A stretch of DNA of 27,717 nucleotides from a virus. The stretch covers positions 1-27,717 of IMG/VR virus record IMGVR_UViG_3300032287_000350. The stretch is one strand, 5' to 3'. Of the stretch, positions 1-6,695 are shown piece after piece (within the stretch, counting starts at the first letter, position 1; every line of letters begins with the position of its first letter). The position numbers and the translations under genes are program-made. The notes beneath the pieces are model-generated. The model worked only from the letters and a program-made list of their open reading frames with translations, was not told the DNA's origin and did not search any database.

Positions 1-63
1 TGCTGATTCTGCTTTAGATAGCGGATATGGTTTATTAATCAAAACAGGTGCATCTAACTATAA
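1..63. repeat. Terminal direct repeat, left copy (contig circularises)
   Basis: These 63 bases are identical to the last 63 of the window (27655-27717). The bases before the right copy lead in frame into the fibre gene that continues here. This is what an assembler overlap on a circular or circularly permuted genome looks like. A genuine short packaged terminal repeat is possible but less likely, because the repeat lies in the middle of a gene. Confidence 0.95.
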
Positions 64-2284
64 CGGGATAGGTCTTAGTATAGATTCTACTTATGGTAAC
101 TTAATCTCAACAGAGAAATTAGGAACTGCATCTGCAAGAAATTTAACTCTACTCAATCAAAGTGGATTTGTTTCACTTACTGAATCTGGTAATTTTGGTG
201 TTGGCATTTTGACTCCTAACAACGGAATTGATATTTACAATAGTACTCAAAGTCAATTATGGTTACATAATGCTGCAAGTGGTATAACAGGAACGGATGG
301 TGTAAGATTAGCTTTGTTCAATAACTTATCGGCTAACTTAAGAAACTTTGATGGTGCATTAAGTTTAACTGCTGAGGGTGATTTTTCAATTATAACAATA
401 GGAACAGAGAATTTAAAAGTAAATAGTGCAAACGGATTTGTTGCAATTGGTGGTCCAGCTACGATAACTTCAATGCTAACTGTCAATGGTGCTATTACTC
501 AATCTTCAGTAACATCTGCTTTATTAAAAACTAATGCAAGTGGAACTCTTGTGGCTGCGGTTGCTGGTACTGATTATGTTGCTCCTTCAGGATTAAGTGG
601 ATATCTTCCATTATCAGGTGGTACAATGACAGGTGCAATTACTTTGGTAAATGGTGCTACTGGTATTAATGTAGGAGATGATGCAACAATTTCTGATGGA
701 AATATTGCAAACACAATGTTTCTGGCAGGTCTTCAAAATAGTGATAGAGGGTATATTAATTTTAGTTCAACAAGCGGAAATGCTCTTGGAGCAACTAATG
801 GTGGTAATTTAACTTGGAGAGGTAATAATGTTGGAACTGTAACAAGTGTTGGTTTATCATCTGCAACAACTGGAGTAACTATTGGTTCAAGTCCTATAAC
901 TACAAGTGGAACAATCACTTTAGCTATAGCAACTGCAAGTGGTTCACAACAAGGTTTATTATCAAGTACTGATTGGACTACTTTTAATAACAAGGCTTCT
1001 ACTGCTGCTTTAGCTAATTATCTTCCTTTATCAGGAGGTACATTAACTGGAGCATTAAATGGTACAAGTGCATCTTTCTCAAGTACATTAACGGCTGGAG
1101 ATACTACAATTATAAATGTTGCACCAATCTTAGCAATTCAATCAAACACAACTGGTAATATATTTCTAAGGTTTAGGCAGAGTGCTGATACTATGGCATC
1201 ATTGTTTTATACAAATGCAACAGGTTCATTCACTATGTCAAATAATATGGGTGGTTTACGTTTTAATACATCTGGTACAAGTGATGCATTAAATATATCA
1301 AGTAGTGGTGCTGCTACATTCTCAAGTAGAGTTTATGCAAATACAACTGGATTAAACAGTGATTTTAATGCTGGTGCATTTATAGCTTATGGAGCAAGTA
1401 GTACAACAAAATATACTCAAATAGGATTTGATTCTACATCTAACTATGGATGGATTCAAGCATTAAATCAAGGTGTTTCTTATAATAATTTAATATTAAA
1501 CGGAGCTGGTGGTAACGTTGGAATTGCAACAATTGACCCTCAACTTAGATTGCACGTTGTAAATACACAAACATCAAATTCTTCCATAGTACAATTAAGA
1601 TTAGAGGGTAATGGTGGTAACTATTTTGACTTAGGAAGAAAATTTGATAGTGGTGCTTTTGTAATTCAAGGTAATCAAACTGGAGCTAATAATATTACTT
1701 TAGCACCAACTTCAGGCAATGTATTAATAGGAACTACAAGTGATAATGGTGCTAAATTTCAAGTTGCAACTACATCTTCATTTAATGGAGACATATCAAT
1801 GGGCGCTTGTAATATAACTTGGGGTAATAGTAGTCAAGGAATATTAATGAGTAGGTCTGGTATTGGACCAAAAAAAGCATTATATGCAGATGGTGGTGCA
1901 AATTTACATTTAGGATTTTCAGAAGCTAATGGTTGGACTAATATATATGCTACTGCAACATCAAATGGAGTTTATTTGGCAAGTGGTGGTGTTGCTTGGA
2001 TTGCAAATTCCGATGAAAGGTTAAAAACAGATTTAGTTGCAATTGAAGATGCAGCAAATAAAGTATCTTCTTTAAGGTCTGTAATTGGTAGATATAAAAC
2101 TGATAAAATAGGTACTAAAAGGGCTTTTTTAATTGCACAAGATGTTTTAAAAGTATTACCAGAAGCAGTTACAGAAGAAAAAGAAACTGGAAATTTAGGT
2201 GTTAGTTATAGCGAGGTTATTCCTTTATTGGTTGCAGCTATAAAAGAAATTAAAGCCGAAATAGATCAACTTAAAAATAAATAA
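1..2284 (+). CDS. Tail fibre / tip protein, C-terminal part, with S74 chaperone domain (gene begins at 25907)
   Basis: This is the continuation of the reading frame that starts at 25907 and crosses the contig junction; codons run from base 2 without a stop to the TAA at 2282-2284. The joined product is 1343 residues. The shaft is low-complexity Gly/Ser/Thr/Asn-rich beta sequence with fibre motifs such as YLPLSGGTMTG (about 601-636), GTVTSVGLSS and LSSTDWTTFNNK. The last ~90 residues are an intramolecular chaperone of endosialidase (peptidase S74): SDERLKTD begins at base 2009 (about residue 1253), followed by FLIAQDVLKVLPEAV and a C-terminal helical coiled coil. S74 domains help fibre trimers fold and then cut themselves off just before the Ser of the SxER motif, so the mature fibre should end near residue 1252. 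It is probably the host-recognition fibre. A TTG at 209 is internal and is not a real start. Confidence 0.9.
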   Translation, partial: ADSALDSGYGLLIKTGASNYNGIGLSIDSTYGNLISTEKLGTASARNLTLLNQSGFVSLTESGNFGVGILTPNNGIDIYNSTQSQLWLHNAASGITGTDGVRLALFNNLSANLRNFDGALSLTAEGDFSIITIGTENLKVNSANGFVAIGGPATITSMLTVNGAITQSSVTSALLKTNASGTLVAAVAGTDYVAPSGLSGYLPLSGGTMTGAITLVNGATGINVGDDATISDGNIANTMFLAGLQNSDRGYINFSSTSGNALGATNGGNLTWRGNNVGTVTSVGLSSATTGVTIGSSPITTSGTITLAIATASGSQQGLLSSTDWTTFNNKASTAALANYLPLSGGTLTGALNGTSASFSSTLTAGDTTIINVAPILAIQSNTTGNIFLRFRQSADTMASLFYTNATGSFTMSNNMGGLRFNTSGTSDALNISSSGAATFSSRVYANTTGLNSDFNAGAFIAYGASSTTKYTQIGFDSTSNYGWIQALNQGVSYNNLILNGAGGNVGIATIDPQLRLHVVNTQTSNSSIVQLRLEGNGGNYFDLGRKFDSGAFVIQGNQTGANNITLAPTSGNVLIGTTSDNGAKFQVATTSSFNGDISMGACNITWGNSSQGILMSRSGIGPKKALYADGGANLHLGFSEANGWTNIYATATSNGVYLASGGVAWIANSDERLKTDLVAIEDAANKVSSLRSVIGRYKTDKIGTKRAFLIAQDVLKVLPEAVTEEKETGNLGVSYSEVIPLLVAAIKEIKAEIDQLKNK

Positions 2285-2285
2285 A

Positions 2286-2597
2286 ATGAAAACAATAGAA
2301 CCAGTGGTATTTCCACTTAATTTAGGAACGGCAACAATTTTAAACGCTTATTGTATTAATGACAATTTAAGCACTTCTGCTACCTTTTACTATGCACTTT
2401 TAAGCGATACTCAAAAGCAATTACAAGAAGGTAACTTAACAATGACAGGAGAAGATTACGTTGGTTGGGCGACAAATGATTATGCTTACAATTGGGTAGC
2501 TACTCAAATTGATGTTACAATTACAGGCGATTATGTGCCTCCTGTACCTACTCAAGCAATACCTATTGTTGAAGAAAATATTGAAGAAGCAATTTAA
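2286..2597 (+). CDS. Small fibre-associated protein, unknown function
   Basis: A 103-residue protein starting one base after the fibre stop, so it is co-transcribed with the fibre. It is Thr/Tyr/Asn-rich with a predicted all-beta character, contains TATILNAYCINDNLSTSATFYY near the N-terminus, and ends in a Pro-rich and acidic tail (PPVPTQAIPIVEENIEEAI). It has no signal peptide or membrane segment. Similar short proteins are commonly encoded just after fibre genes in Bacteroidota siphophages, as I recall without having checked. A role as a fibre assembly factor or a small decoration of the tail tip is inferred from position only. Confidence 0.75.
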   Translation: MKTIEPVVFPLNLGTATILNAYCINDNLSTSATFYYALLSDTQKQLQEGNLTMTGEDYVGWATNDYAYNWVATQIDVTITGDYVPPVPTQAIPIVEENIEEAI

Positions 2598-2610
2598 TTG
2601 AATATTTAAC

Positions 2611-2618
2611 TATATTTG
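2611..2618 (+). promoter_or_regulatory. Bacteroidota-type -7 promoter box (TATATTTG) before the lysis genes
   Basis: TATATTTG matches the TAnnTTTG -7 consensus and ends 17 nt before the ATG at 2636. I do not see a TTG at the expected 17-23 nt upstream, so the call rests on the -7 box and its position at the head of the lysis block. Confidence 0.45.
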
Positions 2619-2635
2619 TATATAAAATAAAAACT

Positions 2636-2779
2636 ATGATAACAATTAATCAAGATCAAATCAAGGAATTAGAAGCGTTTATCAACACAATCCCTACTGC
2701 TTATGGTTTACCATTATTGCAATTTTTGGGTAAGTTAGCGCAAGAGCAAAATCCACCACAAGAAACAACTGAAGCGTAA
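2636..2779 (+). CDS. Small hypothetical protein (47 aa) opening the lysis block
   Basis: The frame MITINQDQIKELEAF...QETTEA encodes 47 residues. Its stop overlaps the next start as TAATG at 2777-2781, the same coupling used by the following genes. The N-terminal half looks helical (QDQIKELEAFINTIP); the rest has a short hydrophobic stretch (YGLPLLQFLGKLA) and a polar Gln/Pro/Glu tail. No family is recognised. Translational coupling to the holin-like gene behind it suggests a lysis-associated or structural accessory, but that is inference. Confidence 0.6.
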   Translation: MITINQDQIKELEAFINTIPTAYGLPLLQFLGKLAQEQNPPQETTEA

Positions 2780-2952
2780 TGGTACATAATAGCAATCAAT
2801 CGGACTTATTAACTATTGTTAGCGGAACATCCGCCTTTATTAGTGTTGCGAATGTGCAACCCATAGTTTCTTTATTAGCGAGTTTGATTGCTATTATTTC
2901 TGGACTTTTAGCTGCAAGATATTACATCAAAGCGACTAAAAGATTCAAGTAA
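2779..2952 (+). CDS. Small membrane protein, holin-like (57 aa)
   Basis: 57 residues. A hydrophobic core runs from about residue 10 to 47 (TIVSGTSAFISVANVQ, then PIVSLLASLIAIISGLLAA), enough for one long or two short membrane segments, and it is followed by a basic tail YYIKATKRFK. Size, hydrophobicity, basic C-terminus and location three genes before an endolysin fit a holin or holin partner. Both ends are coupled: the start overlaps the previous stop and the stop overlaps the next start (TAATG). A second candidate holin at 3491 fits the usual Bacteroidota phage pattern better, so this one may be an antiholin or accessory protein. Confidence 0.65.
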   Translation: MVHNSNQSDLLTIVSGTSAFISVANVQPIVSLLASLIAIISGLLAARYYIKATKRFK

Positions 2953-3491
2953 TGAAAGAGGTAGTAATCGTTCTATTAGTGGCGGTTCTAATCTTTTTTA
3001 TCGCAAGTGATGCTCGATACACTAAGTCTGCACCTACAATTGTAAGCGACACAGTTTACCAACAGAAAACTTTTACTAAGTTTATAAAGGGAAATTCAAT
3101 CCCTTTTGTCATTTTAGACACTATTTACCTAATAGACACAATCAAAGACACAATTACAATCGTAAAGGATTACAACCAAGTAAAGGTTTATTCCGATACT
3201 ATGCGCATAGATTCACTTGGATACGCATACATCCAAGATACCATTAGCCGTAATTCAATCATTGGAAGGTCATTTAACGCTCAAATTAAGGAGAAAGTGA
3301 TTTATAAAACAATTACTAATGAGCAAAAGAACAGAAACCAGCTTTATTTGGGATTTATAGGCGATTTAAAGCACTCAAACGGACAAATTGGTATTGGTGG
3401 CTCAATTGCCCTTAAAACGGCTAAAAACACCTTATATACGGCAACGGCTACAATGAACGGATATTCTTTTGGTTACTATAAAAAATTCTAA
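2952..3491 (+). CDS. Membrane-anchored lysis-region protein, possible inner-membrane spanin (DUF6808-like)
   Basis: 179 residues. An N-terminal hydrophobic anchor (EVVIVLLVAVLIFFIAS, residues 3-19) precedes a periplasmic-type domain rich in Asp/Thr/Ile with a repeating DTI pattern (LDTIYLIDTIKDTITIVKDY). A more helical stretch follows near residues 110-130, then a C-terminal beta region with Gly-rich alternation (GFIGDLKHSNGQIGIGGSIA). The anchor-plus-periplasmic layout and position between two holin-like genes suggest an i-spanin or other envelope-disruption protein. The resemblance to the DUF6808 proteins of Bacteroidota phages is from memory. No lipoprotein o-spanin partner is visible nearby. 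Confidence 0.6.
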   Translation: MKEVVIVLLVAVLIFFIASDARYTKSAPTIVSDTVYQQKTFTKFIKGNSIPFVILDTIYLIDTIKDTITIVKDYNQVKVYSDTMRIDSLGYAYIQDTISRNSIIGRSFNAQIKEKVIYKTITNEQKNRNQLYLGFIGDLKHSNGQIGIGGSIALKTAKNTLYTATATMNGYSFGYYKKF

Positions 3492-3694
3492 TGAAGTTTA
3501 AGCAGTTTATAATATCAATGTTTAGCGATGAAGTTGGCTCAATGAGTCATAAAAGGGTATTGGCAACCATTGGTGCTTTGTGCTTATTTACAACCTTTGT
3601 TATTACTAAAAGCGACCATTTAGGCGATTTAGTATTTTATATGACTATGGCTTTTGCTGGATTAACAACAATAGATAAATTTACCAACAAATGA
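3491..3694 (+). CDS. Putative holin (67 aa, two membrane segments)
   Basis: 67 residues. A short N-terminal cytoplasmic part containing MFSDEVGSMSHKRV leads into one hydrophobic helix (LATIGALCLFTTFVI) and a second (LVFYMTMAFAGLTTI), ending in DKFTNK. The motif order S-x-KR-V, then helix, then GL-x-x-x-(D/E)KF is one I associate with putative holins of Bacteroidota phages. It directly precedes the endolysin and overlaps it by four bases (ATGA at 3691-3694), which couples membrane-hole formation to enzyme synthesis. Its start overlaps the preceding stop by one base (TAATG). Confidence 0.7.
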   Translation: MKFKQFIISMFSDEVGSMSHKRVLATIGALCLFTTFVITKSDHLGDLVFYMTMAFAGLTTIDKFTNK

Positions 3695-4293
3695 TCTCCA
3701 AGAAAGCAATTGAGATGATTATTAAGCACGAAGTAGGTGGCAGAGCCGTTTACGAGAAGCGATACCAAAAGCCTATTTGGGCTGGTGGTGATTCAGGAGT
3801 TACTATTGGGCTTGGGTACGATTGCGGTTATGTAACTGAAAAGCAGTTCTTTATTGATTGGGATGGGCTTAATTTAAACTATCTCAATGCGTTAAGGAAA
3901 GTAGTAGGGATAAAAGGTGAGGCGGTTAAAACGATGCTTAGAGGGGAAATTCTACAAGTTAGGATTCCATACAATTTTGCCTACGATGTGTTCGTTAATA
4001 AGTCGCTACCTAAGTATTATGCTTTGACTAAGACAATATACCCAGAGATAGATTCGTTAAACGAGGACACAAGAGGTGCTTTGGTTTCAATGATCTATAA
4101 TAGAGGAAACAAATTAGATGGCGATAGGAGAAAGGAAATGAGGGCAATAGTTGACCTTGTTGCTAAAGCTGACTACGAAGGAATTGCTGACCAAATAGAG
4201 CGAAGCAAGAGATTGTGGGAGAATGTCGGCTTGGATGGATTGGTCAAACGTAGAGAGGAGGAGGCGGATTTAATTCTAAATTCACTAACCTAA
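3691..4293 (+). CDS. Endolysin: pesticin / T4-lysozyme-type muramidase
   Basis: 200 residues, cytoplasmic with no signal peptide, so it would need a holin to reach peptidoglycan. Hallmarks: IIKHEVGG with Glu14 as the probable acid catalyst, then GGDSGVTIGLGYDCG with Thr38 and Asp44. The E-T-D spacing (24 and 30 residues) is close to the catalytic triad of pesticin-type lysozymes. LVSMIYNRG near residue 131 matches the conserved helix of the same fold. The enzyme should hydrolyse the beta-1,4 bond between N-acetylmuramic acid and N-acetylglucosamine. It starts inside the holin stop (ATGA). Confidence 0.88.
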   Translation: MISKKAIEMIIKHEVGGRAVYEKRYQKPIWAGGDSGVTIGLGYDCGYVTEKQFFIDWDGLNLNYLNALRKVVGIKGEAVKTMLRGEILQVRIPYNFAYDVFVNKSLPKYYALTKTIYPEIDSLNEDTRGALVSMIYNRGNKLDGDRRKEMRAIVDLVAKADYEGIADQIERSKRLWENVGLDGLVKRREEEADLILNSLT

Positions 4294-4302
4294 AATAAAC
4301 CA

Positions 4303-5343
4303 ATGCCAACAACAAAAAACAAAGGTGGAAGTAAAACCACAATGAGCGGTCAGATAGTCTTAGACTATTTAGCCAAATATCCTCAATGGATGCCCTCAAA
4401 CACTTTAGCTTCTTTGATTATGAAGGAGCAATCTGCTCACTTTGACAATCAAGAAAACGTACGTTATTTGATACGTTATTACAGAGGCAAGACTGGAGAA
4501 GATAGAGGAGTTAGAGGAAAGAATACACAACACATAGAAGATTTTAAGCGTACAGGTTCACACTTTGTCCAGCCACCTACTTGGGTAGAGGAGAAAGTAG
4601 TTTATTGTTTGCCGATAGGAATTAAGAAAATGGGATTTATAAGTGATCTACAAGTTCCTTTCCACGACCCAAAGGCAATTGATGTTTGCTTTAAATACTT
4701 AAACGAACAGAAGATTGATTCATTATTTATCAATGGTGATTTGGTTGACTTTTACCAATTAAGTGATTTCCAGAAAGACCCAAGAGTAAGAAAGTTTGAT
4801 GAGGAGTACGAGGCAATTATTGAGATGCTTGGATTTATAAGAGCATCATTTCCTTTGATTCCTATTTACTACAACTTAGATGCAAACCACGAGTTTCGTT
4901 ATGAAAGGTATATGAGAACCAAAGCACCAGAGTTATTAGGTTTGAATGGCAAGTTTGATATTGAGGAGATTTTAATGCTAAATACTTTTAACATTATTCC
5001 TATTAAGAACATAGATCACGTTAAATTCGGCAAATTGCCAATCATTCACGGAGATACAACATTTAGGAGAGGAAGCGGTGTAAACCCAGCAAAGACCTTA
5101 TATGATAGGGTTAAACAGTCGGCAATTGCTTCTCACGTTCATCAGGTCCAATCTTACACAACTAAAAACCAATTTGATGAGGAAGTCTTTACTTGCTGGA
5201 CAACTGGACACCTAATGCATCCTAACGTGGAATATTGTAAGCACGTTGATAATTACTCACAAGGGTTTGCCATATTAGAAAAGGATGTTGAAGGTTACTA
5301 TTCGGTGCAAAATAAAAGAATCTATAAAAACAAAATATTCTAA
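4303..5343 (+). CDS. Calcineurin-like metallophosphoesterase with N-terminal helical extension
   Basis: 346 residues. Residues 1-95 form a basic helical extension containing an HTH-like stretch (SGQIVLDYLAKYPQW, then TLASLIMKEQS). The phosphoesterase domain runs from about 109 to 335 with all metal-binding motifs in order: SDLQVPFHD (Asp115), GDLVD (Asp146), ANHE (Asn195-His196-Glu197), IIHGD (His249) and SHVHQ (His278, His280). The first motif is D-x-Q instead of the more common D-x-H. Such phage enzymes are often annotated as phosphatases or Mre11/SbcD-like nucleases; the substrate cannot be read from the sequence. It follows the endolysin after 9 nt, so it may belong to the late transcript. 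Confidence 0.82.
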   Translation: MPTTKNKGGSKTTMSGQIVLDYLAKYPQWMPSNTLASLIMKEQSAHFDNQENVRYLIRYYRGKTGEDRGVRGKNTQHIEDFKRTGSHFVQPPTWVEEKVVYCLPIGIKKMGFISDLQVPFHDPKAIDVCFKYLNEQKIDSLFINGDLVDFYQLSDFQKDPRVRKFDEEYEAIIEMLGFIRASFPLIPIYYNLDANHEFRYERYMRTKAPELLGLNGKFDIEEILMLNTFNIIPIKNIDHVKFGKLPIIHGDTTFRRGSGVNPAKTLYDRVKQSAIASHVHQVQSYTTKNQFDEEVFTCWTTGHLMHPNVEYCKHVDNYSQGFAILEKDVEGYYSVQNKRIYKNKIF

Positions 5344-5344
5344 T

Positions 5345-5536
5345 ATGAGATACCCTAAAAACTTTGCAAAATTGACATCACTACAACAAGAGCAATGGTT
5401 AGTTGCTAAACTAATTGAAATCCACAACTTAGAGCAAGAGATCAAATTAACCTTAGGTAAGATAAGAGGTGGCGAGAAACTTATATTTAAAGAGATAGAT
5501 AGACCAGATTTAGCTTTATTGAAAGATGAAGATTAA
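5345..5536 (+). CDS. Small hypothetical helical protein (63 aa)
   Basis: The ATG at 5345 follows the preceding stop by one base and is preferred over an in-frame ATG at 5285 that would lie inside the phosphoesterase gene. The 63-residue product is mostly helical (SLQQEQWLVAKLIEIHNLEQEIKL within residues 9-32) with charged ends, and has no cysteines or membrane segment. No family is recognised. Its stop overlaps the next start by 11 bases, placing it in one translational unit with the HExxH protein. Confidence 0.65.
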   Translation: MRYPKNFAKLTSLQQEQWLVAKLIEIHNLEQEIKLTLGKIRGGEKLIFKEIDRPDLALLKDED

Positions 5537-5795
5537 AGTAATATATCGCAAACTGGGTAGGGAACAAGCACACGGCATTGCTGAAAGTGATGGTGTTGTG
5601 TATATTGATTCAAGACTAAAAGGCAAGAAACAACTTGAAATCCTCTTGCACGAGTGCTTACACATACTCAATCCAATGGATGATGAAGATGCCATTATTG
5701 AGAAAAGCGTAACTTTATGTAAGGTTCTTTGGCAGCAAGGATACCGAATGGTAGACAATTCTAACGATACTCCATTGCAAGATGGTTCTAAATAG
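5526..5795 (+). CDS. Mini zinc-metallopeptidase-like protein (HExxH, 89 aa)
   Basis: 89 residues. A beta-rich N-terminus (KIKVIYRKLG, then GVVYIDSRLKGK) is followed by a helix carrying LLHECLHIL, a clear HExxH zinc-peptidase motif (His42, Glu43, His46). Glu59 in EDAIIEKSV is a candidate third ligand. The beta strand before the HExxH helix and the overall size resemble minimal gluzincin or ImmA/SprT-like folds. Many short phage proteins of this kind are uncharacterised. It is the last gene before a strong terminator (5812-5839), so it closes the transcript running from the lysis block. Confidence 0.72.
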   Translation: MKIKVIYRKLGREQAHGIAESDGVVYIDSRLKGKKQLEILLHECLHILNPMDDEDAIIEKSVTLCKVLWQQGYRMVDNSNDTPLQDGSK

Positions 5796-5811
5796 TTGTT
5801 GGTTCATAGTT

Positions 5812-5839
5812 CCCCAGTCCTAAAAAGCTGGGGTTTTTT
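5812..5839 (+). terminator. Intrinsic terminator after the late/lysis transcript
   Basis: CCCCAG (5812-5817) pairs with CTGGGG (5828-5833) around a 10-nt loop and is followed by six T (5834-5839). It lies 16 nt after the stop of the HExxH gene. Confidence 0.85.
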
Positions 5840-5842
5840 ATA

Positions 5843-5850
5843 TATATTTG
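5843..5850 (+). promoter_or_regulatory. Possible -7 promoter box between two terminators
   Basis: TATATTTG matches TAnnTTTG. It sits just after the first terminator and 26 nt before the stem of the second. No good TTG is present at the usual upstream distance. If active, it would make only a short RNA ending near 5908. Confidence 0.3.
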
Positions 5851-5876
5851 CAATTCATATTGGAGAACTTAGGTTT

Positions 5877-5908
5877 AACCCCTTCTATTTTCATAGAGGG
5901 GGTTTTTT
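5877..5908 (+). terminator. Second intrinsic terminator
   Basis: An 11-pair stem, AACCCCTTCTA (5877-5887) with TAGAGGGGGTT (5894-5904) around the 6-nt loop TTTTCA, runs into a T-tract ending at 5908. It contains one G-T pair. It gives a double stop between the late and early regions. Confidence 0.85.
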
Positions 5909-5962
5909 ATCAATCATATAAAGTTCATTTATCGCTCATAAAAGGTAGTAATACTACTCTAT

Positions 5963-5995
5963 TATCAAAAAATGTAAACTGTTCAAGTTTTGATA
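5963..5995. repeat. Inverted repeat, 8-bp arms with 17-bp spacer
   Basis: TATCAAAA (5963-5970) and TTTTGATA (5988-5995) are perfect reverse complements. It ends one base before the next inverted repeat. Spacing and symmetry suit a dimeric DNA-binding protein. Confidence 0.6.
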
Positions 5996-5996
5996 G

Positions 5997-6016
5997 TGTT
6001 CACGTATTCGTGAACA
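5997..6016. repeat. Inverted repeat, 8-bp arms with 4-bp spacer
   Basis: TGTTCACG (5997-6004) and CGTGAACA (6009-6016) flank TATT. The 20-bp near-palindrome is GC-richer than its surroundings and has no T-tract after it, so it looks more like a protein operator than a terminator. Confidence 0.65.
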
Positions 6017-6166
6017 TCATATATTGTGTAACATTGCTACACTTATTTGTACGATAAAGTGTCAAAAAACGCACTTTTTGCTACATATTTATCCATTATA
6101 AGTCAAATTGAACCATTTATCCTTTTTATTTGCCGTTCATCATATTTATACAAAATACTTCCATTG

Positions 6167-6200
6167 TTTGATAAAGATATAAGTTTATGCCCTATCTTTG
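6167..6200 (+). promoter_or_regulatory. Early promoter (TTTG -33, TATCTTTG -7)
   Basis: TTTG at 6167-6170 and TATCTTTG at 6193-6200 are separated by 22 bp, within the range reported for Flavobacteria-type promoters. The first early gene starts 24 nt downstream at 6225. Confidence 0.65.
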
Positions 6201-6224
6201 ATTTTATAAACCAAAACAATCAAT

Positions 6225-6353
6225 ATGAACAGGCTAAAAACCCAACAAGAAAAAGCGAACGAACGCTACCAAGCAGAAAGCATCAAACCTATTTACGCAT
6301 TTATCATTGTATGCGTGGCATTTTTAATTACTGCAATCCTTCAAAACATTTAA
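6225..6353 (+). CDS. Small single-pass membrane protein (42 aa), first early gene
   Basis: The frame starts MNRLKTQQEKANERYQAES and ends in one strongly hydrophobic helix, about residues 23-42 (PIYAFIIVCVAFLITAILQN). The charged N-terminus and C-terminal membrane anchor suggest a tail-anchored early protein. It is the first open frame after the early promoter, two bases before the next start. No family is recognised. Early-expressed membrane peptides of phages often act on host functions or superinfection, but nothing in the sequence proves this. Confidence 0.55.
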   Translation: MNRLKTQQEKANERYQAESIKPIYAFIIVCVAFLITAILQNI

Positions 6354-6355
6354 CT

Positions 6356-6523
6356 ATGACACCAATTCAAACATTTATTTACACATTAGAAACTCAATTA
6401 AAAACAATGCCAGATGGCTATGTTAGAGAAACAGTTGAAGCCTGTTTAAACTTAGCAAAAGGAATTAAAGAAATGTATGAAAACACTTATAACAACGTTG
6501 GTGAGCCAACAGATCAAGACTAA
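6356..6523 (+). CDS. Small hypothetical early protein (55 aa)
   Basis: The ATG at 6356 comes two bases after the preceding stop and is chosen over upstream in-frame starts, which fall in the promoter region. The product (MTPIQTFIYTLETQLK...) is mostly amphipathic helix, including ETVEACLNLAKGIKEMYE, and ends in an acidic, polar tail GEPTDQD. No domain is recognised. Its 3' end overlaps the start of the ribbon-helix-helix gene at 6477 by 47 bases. Confidence 0.55.
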   Translation: MTPIQTFIYTLETQLKTMPDGYVRETVEACLNLAKGIKEMYENTYNNVGEPTDQD

Positions 6524-6695
6524 TCTGCAAACAGAAGCCGACACTAAAGGCATTACTTTAAGTAAGTTGGTTTATAAAATCCTAAAACAATATGAGCAAA
6601 CTAATATATCAAGAGAAACAACTGAAGTTGCACAAAAGAGCAACAATGCTGCTGGAACTACTAAAACAAGCACAAGGAAGACAAAATCTATTTGA
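6477..6695 (+). CDS. Ribbon-helix-helix-like small DNA-binding protein
   Basis: 72 residues. Residues 5-18 give a beta strand (ITTLVSQQIKTNLQ). Residues 19-42 give two helices (EADTKGITLSKLVYKILKQY) with the G-I-T-L-S-K-L pattern of Arc/MetJ/CopG ribbon-helix-helix proteins, which bind DNA as dimers through the strand. The tail is Thr/Lys/Ser-rich and low complexity. An RHH dimer made early, next to a control region with inverted repeats at 5963-6016, is a natural candidate to bind those repeats; this pairing is inference. It overlaps the genes on both sides, so its exact boundaries are less certain. Confidence 0.6.
   Translation: MKTLITTLVSQQIKTNLQTEADTKGITLSKLVYKILKQYEQTNISRETTEVAQKSNNAAGTTKTSTRKTKSI

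Larger units (their letters stand above)
5909..6224. other. AT-rich non-coding control region; candidate origin/operator
   Basis: No credible gene is seen here. The stretch holds two inverted repeats (5963-5995 and 5997-6016), a smaller hairpin-forming repeat (AAAGTG at 6056-6061 with CACTTT at 6072-6077), GTGTA/TACAC arms at 6026-6030 and 6038-6042, and a TTG/TAnnTTTG promoter at 6167-6200. TTATC, the core of the DnaA box, occurs at 5907, 5929, 5962, 6089 and 6117, and as GATAA at 6053 and 6170. That is more than the one or so expected by composition. Position between double terminators and the first early gene suggests an early promoter/operator and possibly the replication origin. Confidence 0.5.

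Noticed and set aside
5848-6057. A 69-residue open frame in the non-coding region
   Set aside because: It starts at a TTG that overlaps the TATATTTG box, runs through a terminator hairpin and has no protein-like composition.
6047-6355. Upstream extension of the 55-residue gene at 6356
   Set aside because: The extension crosses the early promoter and the small membrane-protein gene in another frame; the ATG at 6356 fits the gene spacing.
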